48,183 nt of DNA from a virus: positions 1-48,183 of IMG/VR virus record IMGVR_UViG_3300042731_007346. One strand, written 5' to 3'. Under the pieces are notes generated by a model, which saw only the letters and a list, made by a program, of their open reading frames with translations, did no database searches and was not told the origin of the DNA. The translations under genes and the position numbers were made by a program. Shown one piece after another: positions 7,699-15,273 of the stretch (position 1 is its first letter; each line of letters starts with the position of its first letter).

Positions 7699-7932
7699 AT
7701 GAAATATTTTATAATAATAAACGGACAAAAAATTTATGCCAATAAAAAAGATACGGCAGCAGATGTCGAAAAAAAAATAAAATTAGCTATAGATAATGGA
7801 AGAGAAATATCAGATGTGACTATATTAGAAAATGATAATTTAAGAACTGCAAAAGGCATGTTCTTTGGAATAATTTTAAGCTTAATATTCTGGATAGGAA
7901 TTGGATTATTAATATTTTTTGCAATATGTTAA
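7699..7932 (+). CDS. Hypothetical tail-anchored membrane protein
   Basis: 77 aa. Residues 1-50 look soluble and small (KYFIIINGQKIYANKKDTAADVEKK). Residues 53-77 are one long hydrophobic helix ending the protein, so it should be tail-anchored with the N-terminus in the cytoplasm. SD AAAAGGAT at about 7684. Not recognised. Confidence 0.6.
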   Translation: MKYFIIINGQKIYANKKDTAADVEKKIKLAIDNGREISDVTILENDNLRTAKGMFFGIILSLIFWIGIGLLIFFAIC

Positions 7933-7955
7933 ATAAAATATGGAGAAGAAATATA

Positions 7956-8147
7956 ATGATTAAAAAAATTAAAAGAAAAAAACGAGACAAAAAGGGAAAC
8001 CGGACAATTTATATTGCTGAATATATGGAATCAATCTGGGAAGAAGTTTTGAAACAAAGAGATGCAGAAGGCGTTAGTTCCGGATATTTGCTATTGGCAG
8101 CCTGGGCAGAAAAAAACGGGATAGACGTTCCGGCATATAGAAATTAA
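7956..8147 (+). CDS. Hypothetical basic protein, possible ribbon-helix-helix
   Basis: 63 aa. I chose ATG 7956 (SD GGAGAAG) over ATG 7926, which overlaps the previous gene. A basic start (KKIKRKKRDKKGNR) is followed by a strand-like TIYIAEYM and two helices (ESIWEEVLKQRDAE, SSGYLLLAAWAEKNG). That order suggests a ribbon-helix-helix DNA-binding fold and so a possible early regulator. Match by shape only. Confidence 0.5.
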   Translation: MIKKIKRKKRDKKGNRTIYIAEYMESIWEEVLKQRDAEGVSSGYLLLAAWAEKNGIDVPAYRN

Positions 8148-8168
8148 AAATTTTAGGGTGGTGATAAA

Positions 8169-8705
8169 ATGAATTACGCATGGCAAAATATTATTAAACG
8201 CATAGATGATAAAAAAGAAACAATAATGGCAGAAGTCGGAGTTTTCAAAGGACATTTGTCAGAAAGACTGCTTACAAATACAAAAAATTTAACAATGTTT
8301 CTGATAGATGCCTGGGACACAGAAACTTATAAAGGAAAGCCAGCAATAGATGAAAATATTGAAATTTATCAACAAAATTGTCTGGATAATTTGCTTGAAA
8401 CGTCAAAAATTGCTGAAAAATTCCCGACAAGGGCTTTTATAATTAAGGGGTATTCAACAAAAATTGCAGACACTTTTGAAGATAAGTATTTTGATATTGT
8501 ATATATTGATGCTGCTCATGATTTTTGGTCGGTACTTAATGATATTAATGCATGGAGACCAAAAGTAAAAAATAATGGCTGGATTTGCGGACATGATTAT
8601 GGCGGGAAATTTACAGGGGTAAAAGAAGCTGTTGATTTATTTCCTGATAATGATGTTATTGAGATTGATTCTGATTATACCTGGTTTGTGAGGGTTAAGA
8701 GATGA
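8169..8705 (+). CDS. Class I SAM-dependent methyltransferase (Methyltransf_24-like)
   Basis: 178 aa. Residues 20-32 (MAEVGVFKGHLSE) form the SAM-binding loop. Residues about 109-122 (YFDIVYIDAAHDFW) are the strand-4 motif with acidic tip, and WICGHDYGG follows at strand 5. This pattern is common in small-molecule and sugar methyltransferases found near glycosyltransferases. SD GGGTGGTG at about 8157. Neighbouring GT-like genes suggest a role in making or decorating a glycan; substrate unknown. Confidence 0.75.
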   Translation: MNYAWQNIIKRIDDKKETIMAEVGVFKGHLSERLLTNTKNLTMFLIDAWDTETYKGKPAIDENIEIYQQNCLDNLLETSKIAEKFPTRAFIIKGYSTKIADTFEDKYFDIVYIDAAHDFWSVLNDINAWRPKVKNNGWICGHDYGGKFTGVKEAVDLFPDNDVIEIDSDYTWFVRVKR

Positions 8706-8950
8706 AAATATATTTATATTCAATTGATATTCCTGATAATGAATCAAAAGGGATCCTCTTTAAAACAAAAAATAGTTGTTATAAAATAGGATTATTTGCA
8801 AATATGAAATATCTAAAAAAAATAAATTATTGGAAAAATGAATATACTAATAAATGGCAATTTAATTTTTTCAGGTTTGCTATTGCAAGAATGGAAAGAA
8901 ATTCTTATGATTTTTTTCATGAGAAAGAAAAACTAATAAAAATATTTTAA
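8702..8950 (+). CDS. Hypothetical protein
   Basis: 82 aa, not recognised, rich in aromatic and basic residues. ATGA overlap with the methyltransferase upstream; followed by a glycosyltransferase-like gene, so it may belong to the same pathway. Confidence 0.5.
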   Translation: MKIYLYSIDIPDNESKGILFKTKNSCYKIGLFANMKYLKKINYWKNEYTNKWQFNFFRFAIARMERNSYDFFHEKEKLIKIF

Positions 8951-8961
8951 GGGATTTAATT

Positions 8962-9612
8962 ATGACTACAATAGAATTACATATATTTACAAATTGCACA
9001 AAATCAGCTCCGTCTACAGAAATAATTAGAAAAACATATAAGTCTTTTTGTGATACATTTTTTAAAATTGAACCGACTATATGGTGTGATATTAATCCTG
9101 AAAGACATCAAGTTGGATATTATGTGACAAATTTATTGAAAAGTTGTTTTAAACCTGATAAAATAAATATAACAACCTCTTTATCAGATGGATACATAAA
9201 AGCAATAGAAAATTCAAAATCTGAATATTTATTTATGCTGGAACACGATTGGATATTTCAGAAAAAAAATATTAATCATGATTTATTTGAAATAATTGAA
9301 AATATGAGACATGAAAATATACACCATCTTAGATTTAATAAGCGTAAAAATGAACCTAAACTATGGGATAGATGGCTAGAACAATTTAACAGAGGAAATT
9401 TTTATTATTGTGTTACTCCTGCAGTTTCTAATAACCCGCATATAATTAATCGAAAAAAATATTTGCAATTTGTCAGAGAGGGAGCAATTTTAAAAATGCC
9501 TGGCAGTAAAGGTATCGAAGATGAATTAACAAAAAAAACAAATTTATTAGGTTGTATTTATGGCAAAAAAGGACATCCGGCTTGTGTTACACATTTGGAT
9601 GGGAGAAAATAA
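8962..9612 (+). CDS. Putative glycosyltransferase
   Basis: 216 aa. The central YLFMLEHDWIF resembles the strand ending in an acidic metal-binding motif of GT-A glycosyltransferases (E-H-D in place of D-x-D). The N-terminal strand (IELHIFTNC), the downstream histidine-rich segment and the terminal VTHLDGRK also fit this class. No membrane segment, so cytoplasmic. It sits between a methyltransferase and a methyltransferase-like gene. Donor and acceptor are unknown; virion protein or modified DNA are both possible. Confidence 0.6.
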   Translation: MTTIELHIFTNCTKSAPSTEIIRKTYKSFCDTFFKIEPTIWCDINPERHQVGYYVTNLLKSCFKPDKINITTSLSDGYIKAIENSKSEYLFMLEHDWIFQKKNINHDLFEIIENMRHENIHHLRFNKRKNEPKLWDRWLEQFNRGNFYYCVTPAVSNNPHIINRKKYLQFVREGAILKMPGSKGIEDELTKKTNLLGCIYGKKGHPACVTHLDGRK

Positions 9613-9616
9613 ATAA

Positions 9617-9823
9617 ATGGGAAAAATATATCTTAAAAAATTTAAAAATTTTGGTGGTAACTGTAATGCAGGTATTGAAGGTAAAGGTAAATTATGTTTT
9701 TTCTATAAAAAATGTCCTTTTAGAACTGGAATTTGTCCAATAAATTTAACATCGCATAATAAAAGAAAATTTGTATATTTGCAGGTGAAAAAAAATTTAT
9801 TAAAAAAGGTTAAAAAATTATGA
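9617..9823 (+). CDS. Hypothetical cysteine-containing protein
   Basis: 68 aa, not recognised. Four cysteines (NCNAG, LCFFYKKC, GIC) could bind a metal; the C-terminus is strongly basic. Starts 4 bases after the previous stop, SD not clear. It overlaps the next start by ATGA. Confidence 0.5.
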   Translation: MGKIYLKKFKNFGGNCNAGIEGKGKLCFFYKKCPFRTGICPINLTSHNKRKFVYLQVKKNLLKKVKKL

Positions 9824-9993
9824 CAACTTTAATTATATTATTAATTTTAAATTTATTTTGTGTTGTCTATGGAATAATTGATGGATTTAAAGAAAATATT
9901 TTTCAAATTATATTTAATTTTTGTGTAGCAACATATTTATTTGATACTATACAAATTAAAACAAAGGATAAAAATAATGTATCTGACAAATAA
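9820..9993 (+). CDS. Small two-pass membrane protein
   Basis: 57 aa. Two hydrophobic segments (residues 3-20 and 27-44) with a short charged hinge (DGFKEN). SD AAAAGG upstream, and ATGA overlap with the previous gene. Its end overlaps the next gene. Not recognised. Confidence 0.55.
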   Translation: MTTLIILLILNLFCVVYGIIDGFKENIFQIIFNFCVATYLFDTIQIKTKDKNNVSDK

Positions 9994-10489
9994 AAGATTT
10001 TTAAAAAGAGTAAAAGACCTCAATATCCCATATTGGAATGAAGGTAAAAAATACAGATGGGAATATATGTCTTATGTAATTCGGCTTATGCAATCTGTAG
10101 GAGCTAAAAACACTTTGGAAATGGGGACATTTTATATCCCTCTTAATTCAGATTCGTATCTTTTAGAACTTGAAGAAAAATATTTAGTAACTGGAAGAGG
10201 AAAAATTCAGGATTTAAATAAAATTCCTTATCAATTACCTAATAATCATTTTGATTGTGCAGTTGCTTTGCAGGTTTGGGAACATCTGGAAAACCAGGCA
10301 AAAGCTTTTAAAGAGTTATGCAGAATAAGCAAAAATGTAATATTAAGTTTTCCGTATAGATGGAAACATGGTGATGTAATGCACCGTGGTATAGATGAAC
10401 AAAAAATATCAAAATGGACATATGGACGAAGACCATCTTCTAAAAATTTGATAAAAGACAGAATAATATATTTCTGGAGGAACGTATAA
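9977..10489 (+). CDS. Methyltransferase-like protein (Methyltransf_11 type)
   Basis: 170 aa from ATG 9977 (SD AAGGAT); an upstream in-frame TTG at 9941 is less likely. Residues about 44-49 (TLEMGT) are the SAM loop, with LEMG instead of the usual LDxGxG. FDCAVALQVWEHLEN and VILSFPY match strands 4 and 5 of Methyltransf_11 proteins. Truncated compared with typical 230-250 aa enzymes, so activity is uncertain. Part of the glycosyl/methyl-transfer cluster. Confidence 0.65.
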   Translation: MYLTNKRFLKRVKDLNIPYWNEGKKYRWEYMSYVIRLMQSVGAKNTLEMGTFYIPLNSDSYLLELEEKYLVTGRGKIQDLNKIPYQLPNNHFDCAVALQVWEHLENQAKAFKELCRISKNVILSFPYRWKHGDVMHRGIDEQKISKWTYGRRPSSKNLIKDRIIYFWRNV

Positions 10490-10683
10490 TGCTAGGAGCT
10501 TGGAACTTAAATAAAAATTTTACACCTAAATTTAGAAAAGGTGATAAAGTAAAAGCCAAAATGTTTACTCCTTTAACTCCTATCGTTGCAGCAGATTCTT
10601 TTTTAAATGAATCCGGACATGAAGTAATGTTTTTAGAAGATTTTGAAGGATATTTTGATTGTGATTTATGGGAGAAGATATGA
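10489..10683 (+). CDS. Hypothetical protein with KOW-like segment
   Basis: 64 aa. FRKGDKVKAKMF resembles the first strands of KOW/SH3 barrels and the rest is acidic. SD GGAGG lies inside the preceding gene and the two reading frames touch. Not recognised further. Confidence 0.5.
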   Translation: MLGAWNLNKNFTPKFRKGDKVKAKMFTPLTPIVAADSFLNESGHEVMFLEDFEGYFDCDLWEKI

Positions 10684-10844
10684 AAGTGAAAATATGTGAT
10701 AATTGTAAAAAAATAATGAAATTAGGAGATTATATCATAAAAATAAATCTTCAAACAGTTTGTTCTCTTGGTGCCTCGAATGATAATTATGATTTTTGTT
10801 GTAAAGAATGTCTATTGAATTTTTTTAAAAAATATAGATGGTAA
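10680..10844 (+). CDS. Small zinc-ribbon protein
   Basis: 54 aa. A CDNC pair at residues 6-9 and a C28...CC-x2-C cluster at 40-44 make a likely treble-clef or zinc-ribbon site. ATGA overlap with the previous gene. Function unknown; several other small Cys-pair proteins are encoded in this phage. Confidence 0.55.
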   Translation: MKVKICDNCKKIMKLGDYIIKINLQTVCSLGASNDNYDFCCKECLLNFFKKYRW

Positions 10845-10847
10845 ATT

Positions 10848-11027
10848 ATGAAAATAGAATGTTATGATAGAATATCAGGTTATAAATTTTTTCCATATAA
10901 AATAATTTTAGAAAATGGGTATATAAAAAAAATATATGAGCAAAGAGGAATAGATATTTCTGGAAAATTGATGTTAAGAGAGCATATACCAAAATATATA
11001 AAATTAAATATTATAAAAGGAGAGTAA
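10848..11027 (+). CDS. Hypothetical protein
   Basis: 59 aa, basic, not recognised. Begins 4 bases after the previous stop and ends just before the next SD (AAAGGAGAG), in a continuous run of small genes. Confidence 0.5.
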   Translation: MKIECYDRISGYKFFPYKIILENGYIKKIYEQRGIDISGKLMLREHIPKYIKLNIIKGE

Positions 11028-11029
11028 AT

Positions 11030-11251
11030 ATGAAGGCAGAAAATGATTATTTTTATGCAATTATAAAAATTCCAGCTAAAATTTGTAAAGAAGACGCGTT
11101 TGCAGCGTATAAAATTATGCAAATAAATTTTGATGGTTATCAAACAAAAGTTTGGCGAGACGCATATGATGATAAATATCCAAGAATTTTAATGCGGGTT
11201 GGTGAATGCATTGCAGTAAATCTTCCAAAAAAATGGTTAATAAAGATATGA
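11030..11251 (+). CDS. Hypothetical protein
   Basis: 73 aa, not recognised. Good SD AAAGGAGAG. Its last codons overlap the start of the glycosyltransferase that follows (ATGA), so the two are likely coupled. Confidence 0.55.
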   Translation: MKAENDYFYAIIKIPAKICKEDAFAAYKIMQINFDGYQTKVWRDAYDDKYPRILMRVGECIAVNLPKKWLIKI

Positions 11252-11943
11252 AAACATGCGCAATAATAATAGCAGCGTACGATTGTGCAGAATATATAAT
11301 AAAATGCATTAATTCTGTAAAAAATCAATATCGAATACCAGGGTGGCATTATGATCTTAGAATTGGTGTTGATGGATGTAAAAAAACTGCCGATGTTTTA
11401 AAGAAAAATAAGATAAAATTTTATTGGTCCAAAAAAAATGTTGGTGCCTACATTATGCGAAATAGCCTTATAAATTTTGAAAAAGCGGACATTTATAGTT
11501 ATTTCGATGCAGATGACGTTATGTTGCAAGGATATATAAGATATCAAATTAATATAATAAATAATGTTCATCAGGCAGTTTTGCTGGCAAAATATCAATG
11601 CGATAAAAATTTAAATTATATAAATAGAAAACCTATTATTGAAACAGGTGGCGCAATGGCTTTTACACATGAAATTTGGGAAGCATTAGGCGGATATTAT
11701 GGATATCGATGTGCCGGAGATACCGATTTTATGGAAAGGCTAAAAATGGCAGGATTTAAAATTTATGAGAGCCTAAAGGGGATGTATCTACGCAGAAGAC
11801 ATCCAAAATCGCTGACAAAATCAGGAGTGACAAGATACGGTGGAGCATATCGCAAAAAAGCCTGGAAAGAAATGTGTTGGAATAGAGAGCAGGGAATTAT
11901 TAAAATTAAACCTACTATCGTGGGATTGGAGGAAATTAGATGA
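11248..11943 (+). CDS. Glycosyltransferase family 2 protein
   Basis: 231 aa. MKTCAIIIAAYDCAEYIIKC is the nucleotide-sugar-binding start of GT2 enzymes. YFDADDVM (about residue 90) is the DxD metal site, and ETGGAMAF with CAGDTDFMERL are the acceptor-side motifs, including the E/D-D region before the catalytic base. I chose ATG 11248 over an upstream ATG at 11206, since the fold begins there. It would transfer a sugar from a nucleotide donor; the acceptor is unknown. One of three GT-like genes in the phage. Confidence 0.8.
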   Translation: MKTCAIIIAAYDCAEYIIKCINSVKNQYRIPGWHYDLRIGVDGCKKTADVLKKNKIKFYWSKKNVGAYIMRNSLINFEKADIYSYFDADDVMLQGYIRYQINIINNVHQAVLLAKYQCDKNLNYINRKPIIETGGAMAFTHEIWEALGGYYGYRCAGDTDFMERLKMAGFKIYESLKGMYLRRRHPKSLTKSGVTRYGGAYRKKAWKEMCWNREQGIIKIKPTIVGLEEIR

Positions 11944-12134
11944 AAAAAATATTAACAATTATTATTTTATTTTTTATTGTTGGATGTAAGAAATATATTC
12001 ATACTTACGAAGTCTATCAAGGGGGGAAACATATAGATACTATTACACTCATAAATTATCAGTCGAAACAATCAACTTTCTGGGAAATGGGGGGATTATA
12101 TTATAAGGATATTTCTGTTAAAGAGGTAGAATAA
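11940..12134 (+). CDS. Small lipoprotein
   Basis: 64 aa. MKK start, hydrophobic segment 4-15, then lipobox IVGC with C17 as the predicted lipidated residue. The mature part is about 48 aa. ATGA overlap with the glycosyltransferase; SD GGAGGAAA is good. Possible spanin-like or superinfection-exclusion role, not established. Confidence 0.6.
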   Translation: MKKILTIIILFFIVGCKKYIHTYEVYQGGKHIDTITLINYQSKQSTFWEMGGLYYKDISVKEVE

Positions 12135-12449
12135 ATGCCACAACCAAGAAATATATTAGTAACAATAAAAAAATTATTTAAAAATAAATACATCGGAATA
12201 AATGATTGTAATGGGAAAAAAATTTATTGTGGTGACACTTTAGAGGTAACAATAAAAGAAGAATCAGAAATTTACAAAACCACTGGAATTGTTAAATTTA
12301 ATAATAATAAAGCCAAATTTGTTGTAAAAATTAAGCCAATCGATATGTTGCATTTTAAAGAACTAGATTTTATTGATGGATTTAACAGTCCTCAAGGGGG
12401 TTATAGCATAAATTATAAATTTATTTTTAAAAGGATGATCTCTAAATGA
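12135..12449 (+). CDS. YopX C-terminal-domain-like protein
   Basis: 104 aa. YIGINDCNGKKIYCGD matches by eye the YopX core pattern (YTGLKDKNGKEIYEGD), followed by the usual V...GxVKF...F segment. YopX proteins are common in phage accessory regions with no known function. The usual N-terminal half is absent here, while a gene at 15,753 has that half alone. Starts immediately after the previous TAA. Confidence 0.6.
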   Translation: MPQPRNILVTIKKLFKNKYIGINDCNGKKIYCGDTLEVTIKEESEIYKTTGIVKFNNNKAKFVVKIKPIDMLHFKELDFIDGFNSPQGGYSINYKFIFKRMISK

Positions 12450-13456
12450 GCAAACCAATAAACATATCAGCAAGCAGAGGTGCAGCCGTTCTTGGCCTTT
12501 CAAAATGGCAAACTCCGGTTGAAGTCTGGTTACAAATTATGGAAAACAGAGAACCAGGATTTTGTAAAAAATATAATTATGAATTACCGGAATTTGAGTA
12601 CACTTCAGTTCAAAAATGGGGCCATGCTTTTGAGGACGCTATAATTGAATTGGCTGAAAATGAAATTAATTATAAAATTATAGATAGAGAAAAATTATAT
12701 GAAAAAGATTTTTTGACAACTCATATCGATGGAAGATATTTAGGATCAAATTTTCTCCATGAAGGGAAAACAACAAATTTTCGCTCTTTTCGGGAAGAAT
12801 GGGGAGAACCTGCTACAGACCAAGTTCCGATAATCTATCAAATACAATGCCAGCATCAGATGATTTGTACAGGAGCAGAAAAAGTAATTTTATCAGTTTT
12901 AGTTTTTCCAAAAATGGTTGATGAATGGGAAAAAGAAGGCTGGGAAGTTAGAGAATATAATGGAAAATATGAAATTAGAAAAATAATAGATAGAATAAAT
13001 TTTATTGATAGAGATCCTTTTTATTGGGCAAACATATTAAATGAAATGGGCTATTTCCACCAGTACGAAATTACATCAAACGCAGAATTACAAAAATTAA
13101 TGATTGAGAAATGTACAGAATTCTGGAATAATCATGTTTTAACTGGCGTACCACCAGAAGCAAAAAATTATGATGATATTAAACGATTAGTGAGAGAACC
13201 AGTCGGAACTATCATTGCTGACGAGCGAATAGAACTACTTATGAGCGAATATAAGCAAATACGGCACGAAATTAGCCCTACAGGTCTACTGGCTCAAAGA
13301 TGCGATCAAATCAGGCTTGAAATATTAAAATTTATGGACAAATCTGAAAATGTTAATGACGATGATAGCAAAGATAAATATATTCTTAGAGATAGAACCG
13401 GGAAAAAAATTGCAAGTTATAGCAAAAATAAAAATGGGACTTTTATATTTAGGTAG
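12446..13456 (+). CDS. YqaJ-like viral recombinase exonuclease
   Basis: 336 aa. SRGAAVLGLSKWQTPVEVW is the characteristic N-terminal motif. HAFEDAIIELAE contributes the first acidic residue, THIDGRYLG the catalytic D, and LHEGKTT the E-x-K of the PD-(D/E)XK core. It would resect dsDNA 5' ends to give 3' tails for the RecT annealase encoded 1 kb downstream, as in lambda Red and Rac RecE/RecT. It ends in TAG, then TAA three codons on. Confidence 0.85.
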   Translation: MSKPINISASRGAAVLGLSKWQTPVEVWLQIMENREPGFCKKYNYELPEFEYTSVQKWGHAFEDAIIELAENEINYKIIDREKLYEKDFLTTHIDGRYLGSNFLHEGKTTNFRSFREEWGEPATDQVPIIYQIQCQHQMICTGAEKVILSVLVFPKMVDEWEKEGWEVREYNGKYEIRKIIDRINFIDRDPFYWANILNEMGYFHQYEITSNAELQKLMIEKCTEFWNNHVLTGVPPEAKNYDDIKRLVREPVGTIIADERIELLMSEYKQIRHEISPTGLLAQRCDQIRLEILKFMDKSENVNDDDSKDKYILRDRTGKKIASYSKNKNGTFIFR

Positions 13457-13489
13457 CATTATATATAAAAAATAAAAAGAAGGTATAAA

Positions 13490-13645
13490 ATGAAAGCAAT
13501 AGCAATAATATTAATTTTAATAAATATAGCTCTTGGTATTTTTTCAAAATTACAAATTATTCCATTTGAAATAAATCTGTTCTATTGGGGGGTATGGGGA
13601 TGGATGTGTAGTTTAATGTTATTAACTATCAGTAAAAGGAGGTAA
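13490..13645 (+). CDS. Small two-pass membrane protein
   Basis: 51 aa, almost entirely hydrophobic (residues 3-18 and 27-47), with KRR at the end. SD AGAAGG. Similar in layout to the genes at 5057 and 9820. Ends with AGGAGG that serves as the SD of the next gene. Confidence 0.55.
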   Translation: MKAIAIILILINIALGIFSKLQIIPFEINLFYWGVWGWMCSLMLLTISKRR

Positions 13646-13646
13646 A

Positions 13647-13838
13647 ATGAAAATAGGTGCTTTGTGGTTGAAAGAAAAAGACGGCAAAAAATATTATTCA
13701 GGAACAATTGAGTTTCCAGGAATAAAATTAAATTTTGCAATTTTTAAAAATGAAGAGAAACAGCAGGATAATTAGCCGGATTATAACATCGTCTGGAGTC
13801 CTGCAAAGAAAAATAATTCAGAAGATATTCCATTTTAA
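13647..13838 (+). CDS. DUF736-like protein with in-frame UAG before an SSB-type C-terminal tip
   Basis: The frame opens MKIGALWLKEKDGKKYYSG, a DUF736-like start, and reaches TAG at 13773-13775 after 42 codons. The same frame continues without further stops for 20 codons (PDYNIVW ... SEDIPF) to TAA at 13836. In the related proteins I know, PDYxIVW follows directly and the TAG takes a position often held by Q or another residue. The last residues match the SSB C-terminal tip (DDDIPF) that recruits recombination and replication partners. It sits between the YqaJ exonuclease and RecT. Stop readthrough, a recent amber mutation, or two outcomes in a ratio are all possible; other genes use TAG as a true stop. 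Confidence 0.65.
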
Positions 13839-13853
13839 GGAGGGTGGTAAGAA

Positions 13854-14030
13854 ATGAAAAAAATAATATGGGCTTTAAAACAATTATTGCCATTGCGATA
13901 TAAATCAAAATATAGCTATCTTTCTAATGGGGAAATAAAAGGTAATACAGTATTTTTTAATATGTGGTTTGGAAAATGTTTTAATATTAAATATATTTTT
14001 GGGAATGATTTCCAGGAGGTAATTAAATGA
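13854..14030 (+). CDS. Hypothetical protein
   Basis: 58 aa, not recognised; aromatic-rich. SD AGGAGGGTGG directly follows the TAA at 13,836, which places the true end of the previous gene there rather than at the TAG. Overlaps the next gene by 4 bases. Confidence 0.55.
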   Translation: MKKIIWALKQLLPLRYKSKYSYLSNGEIKGNTVFFNMWFGKCFNIKYIFGNDFQEVIK

Positions 14031-14203
14031 TTAAAAAAAATAAAGAAAAAATTCCGAAATGTTGTGAATGTAAATATTATAGATTTTTACTTACATTTCC
14101 TATGTGCGGAGCTATTGGATATAAAAGTTGTCAGGATGTTTGGGGTTCAGAAGAATGTATTCATATATTTAAAGAAAAGGAGAGAAAAAGAAATGAATAT
14201 TAA
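14027..14203 (+). CDS. Small cysteine-rich protein
   Basis: 58 aa. CC-E-C at residues 12-15 and later C27, C35 and C44 suggest metal binding. Excellent SD CAGGAGG. Not recognised. Confidence 0.55.
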   Translation: MIKKNKEKIPKCCECKYYRFLLTFPMCGAIGYKSCQDVWGSEECIHIFKEKERKRNEY

Positions 14204-14372
14204 AATTAAAAACTTATTAATCGAGGCCGGATATTATAGAGGCGAAACACCTGCATTATTTCATATCGAAATTTTTGAAGGAAAATTCCCAGCGCCTTTA
14301 TGCCTCATAAATTTAAAAATTTATAAATTTGTATTAACTATTCATATCACAAAAAAAGGAGTAATACTATGA
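14193..14372 (+). CDS. Hypothetical protein
   Basis: 59 aa from ATG 14193 (SD AAAGGAGAG); the frame is open further upstream but only this start has an SD. Beta-rich, not recognised. ATGA overlap with recT. Confidence 0.55.
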   Translation: MNIKIKNLLIEAGYYRGETPALFHIEIFEGKFPAPLCLINLKIYKFVLTIHITKKGVIL

Positions 14373-15181
14373 CAGATAAAAATTTACCAGCAACAAAAGA
14401 ATCATTGACAGGACAATTCTTACAGCATTTCGGGAAATCATTAAAAGAGTATGCAATTAGAAAATACGATGAAACTGCGTTTTTGAAATCTGCAATGATT
14501 GCAATTGTCGAAAAACCTGAACTTGTCGAAGTTCTTAAAACTGAGCAAGGGAAATTATCAGTTTATAATGCTCTTCGATATGCAGCAACAACAGGATTAT
14601 CTCTGAATCCGGCAGAAGGGAAAAGCGCATTAATTGGATTTAAGGGAAAAGATGGAAATTTTAAAGTTTCATATCAAATTATGAAAAATGGAATGGTTGA
14701 TCTTGCTCTGGAATCCGGCAAAGTTGAATTTTTAAGTTCTGATTTGGTAAGACAAAATGATAAATTTGAGCTAAAAAAATCCATGCAAGGAGACGACTAT
14801 AATTTTATTCCTGCTATGAAAGATAGGGGTGAAGTTATAGGATTTTTTGCAGCATTAAAATTAAAATCTGGTGCAACACATGTAAAATGGATGACAGTAG
14901 AAGAAATTAATGAAATGCGTGATAGTTATTCAGCAACTTTTAAATATAATCCGGAAAATTCCCCCTGGTCAAAATCATTTAATGGTATGGGACTGAAAAC
15001 TGTAATGAAAGCGTTGCTACGCAATATAAGTATTTCTCCAGAAATTGACAATGCCGTTGGTGCAGATGATTTTTATGAAACAGATTTTAAAAGCTATGGA
15101 ACTCCCGAAACAGCAATAAAAAAAATTGAAGCTGCAGACGAAAAGGTTGTTGCTAAAAAAGAACCGGATGATTTATTATAA
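14369..15181 (+). CDS. recT: RecT-family single-strand annealing protein
   Basis: 270 aa, a normal length. ATTGLSLNPAEGKSALIGF and SYQIMKNGMVDLALESGKVEFL match the RecT core, followed by the conserved MGLKTVMKALLRN. It anneals complementary ssDNA and works with the YqaJ exonuclease. The C-terminus (EKVVAKKEPDDLL) is acidic and not SSB-like. SD AAAAGGAG. A tRNA-like element begins 13 bases after its stop. Confidence 0.9.
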   Translation: MTDKNLPATKESLTGQFLQHFGKSLKEYAIRKYDETAFLKSAMIAIVEKPELVEVLKTEQGKLSVYNALRYAATTGLSLNPAEGKSALIGFKGKDGNFKVSYQIMKNGMVDLALESGKVEFLSSDLVRQNDKFELKKSMQGDDYNFIPAMKDRGEVIGFFAALKLKSGATHVKWMTVEEINEMRDSYSATFKYNPENSPWSKSFNGMGLKTVMKALLRNISISPEIDNAVGADDFYETDFKSYGTPETAIKKIEAADEKVVAKKEPDDLL

Positions 15182-15194
15182 TATAAAATTATAT

Positions 15195-15262
15195 TGCGCT
15201 ATTGTCCCAGGGAGGACGAATTATAAAAATAATTTATGCCGGTTCGAGTCCGGCAAGCGCAG
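15195..15262 (+). tRNA. Degenerate tRNA or tRNA-like element 2, tRNA-Gln-like ends
   Basis: Acceptor TGCGCTA (15195-15201) pairs with AAGCGCA (15255-15261) except for the last A/A, with G as discriminator. D-arm GTCC-CAGGGA-GGAC has the usual G run. The T-arm GCCGG-TTCGAGT-CCGGC (15238-15254) is perfect. The anticodon arm is abnormal: AATTA/TAATT with a 6-base loop, or a shifted pairing with an 8-base loop ATAAAAAT. The variable region is only 2-3 bases. U1-A72, G2-C71 and G73 are glutamine-type identity features, but no CTA anticodon is visible. The SD of the next gene (AGGAGGG) begins in the acceptor end. Confidence 0.55.
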
Positions 15263-15273
15263 GAGGGACGGGA

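Noticed and set aside
13773-13775. Genome-wide TAG recoding to glutamine
   Set aside because: TAG cleanly ends other genes (1922-1924, the exonuclease, the lipoprotein at 43629) and no suppressor tRNA with CTA anticodon is visible, so recoding across the genome is not supported.
15202-15273. Upstream start giving MSQGGRIIKIIYAGSSPASAGG for the gene at 15274
   Set aside because: This stretch translates the T-arm and acceptor of the tRNA-like element; AGSSPAS is the usual false peptide from such sequences, and a good SD lies before ATG 15274.
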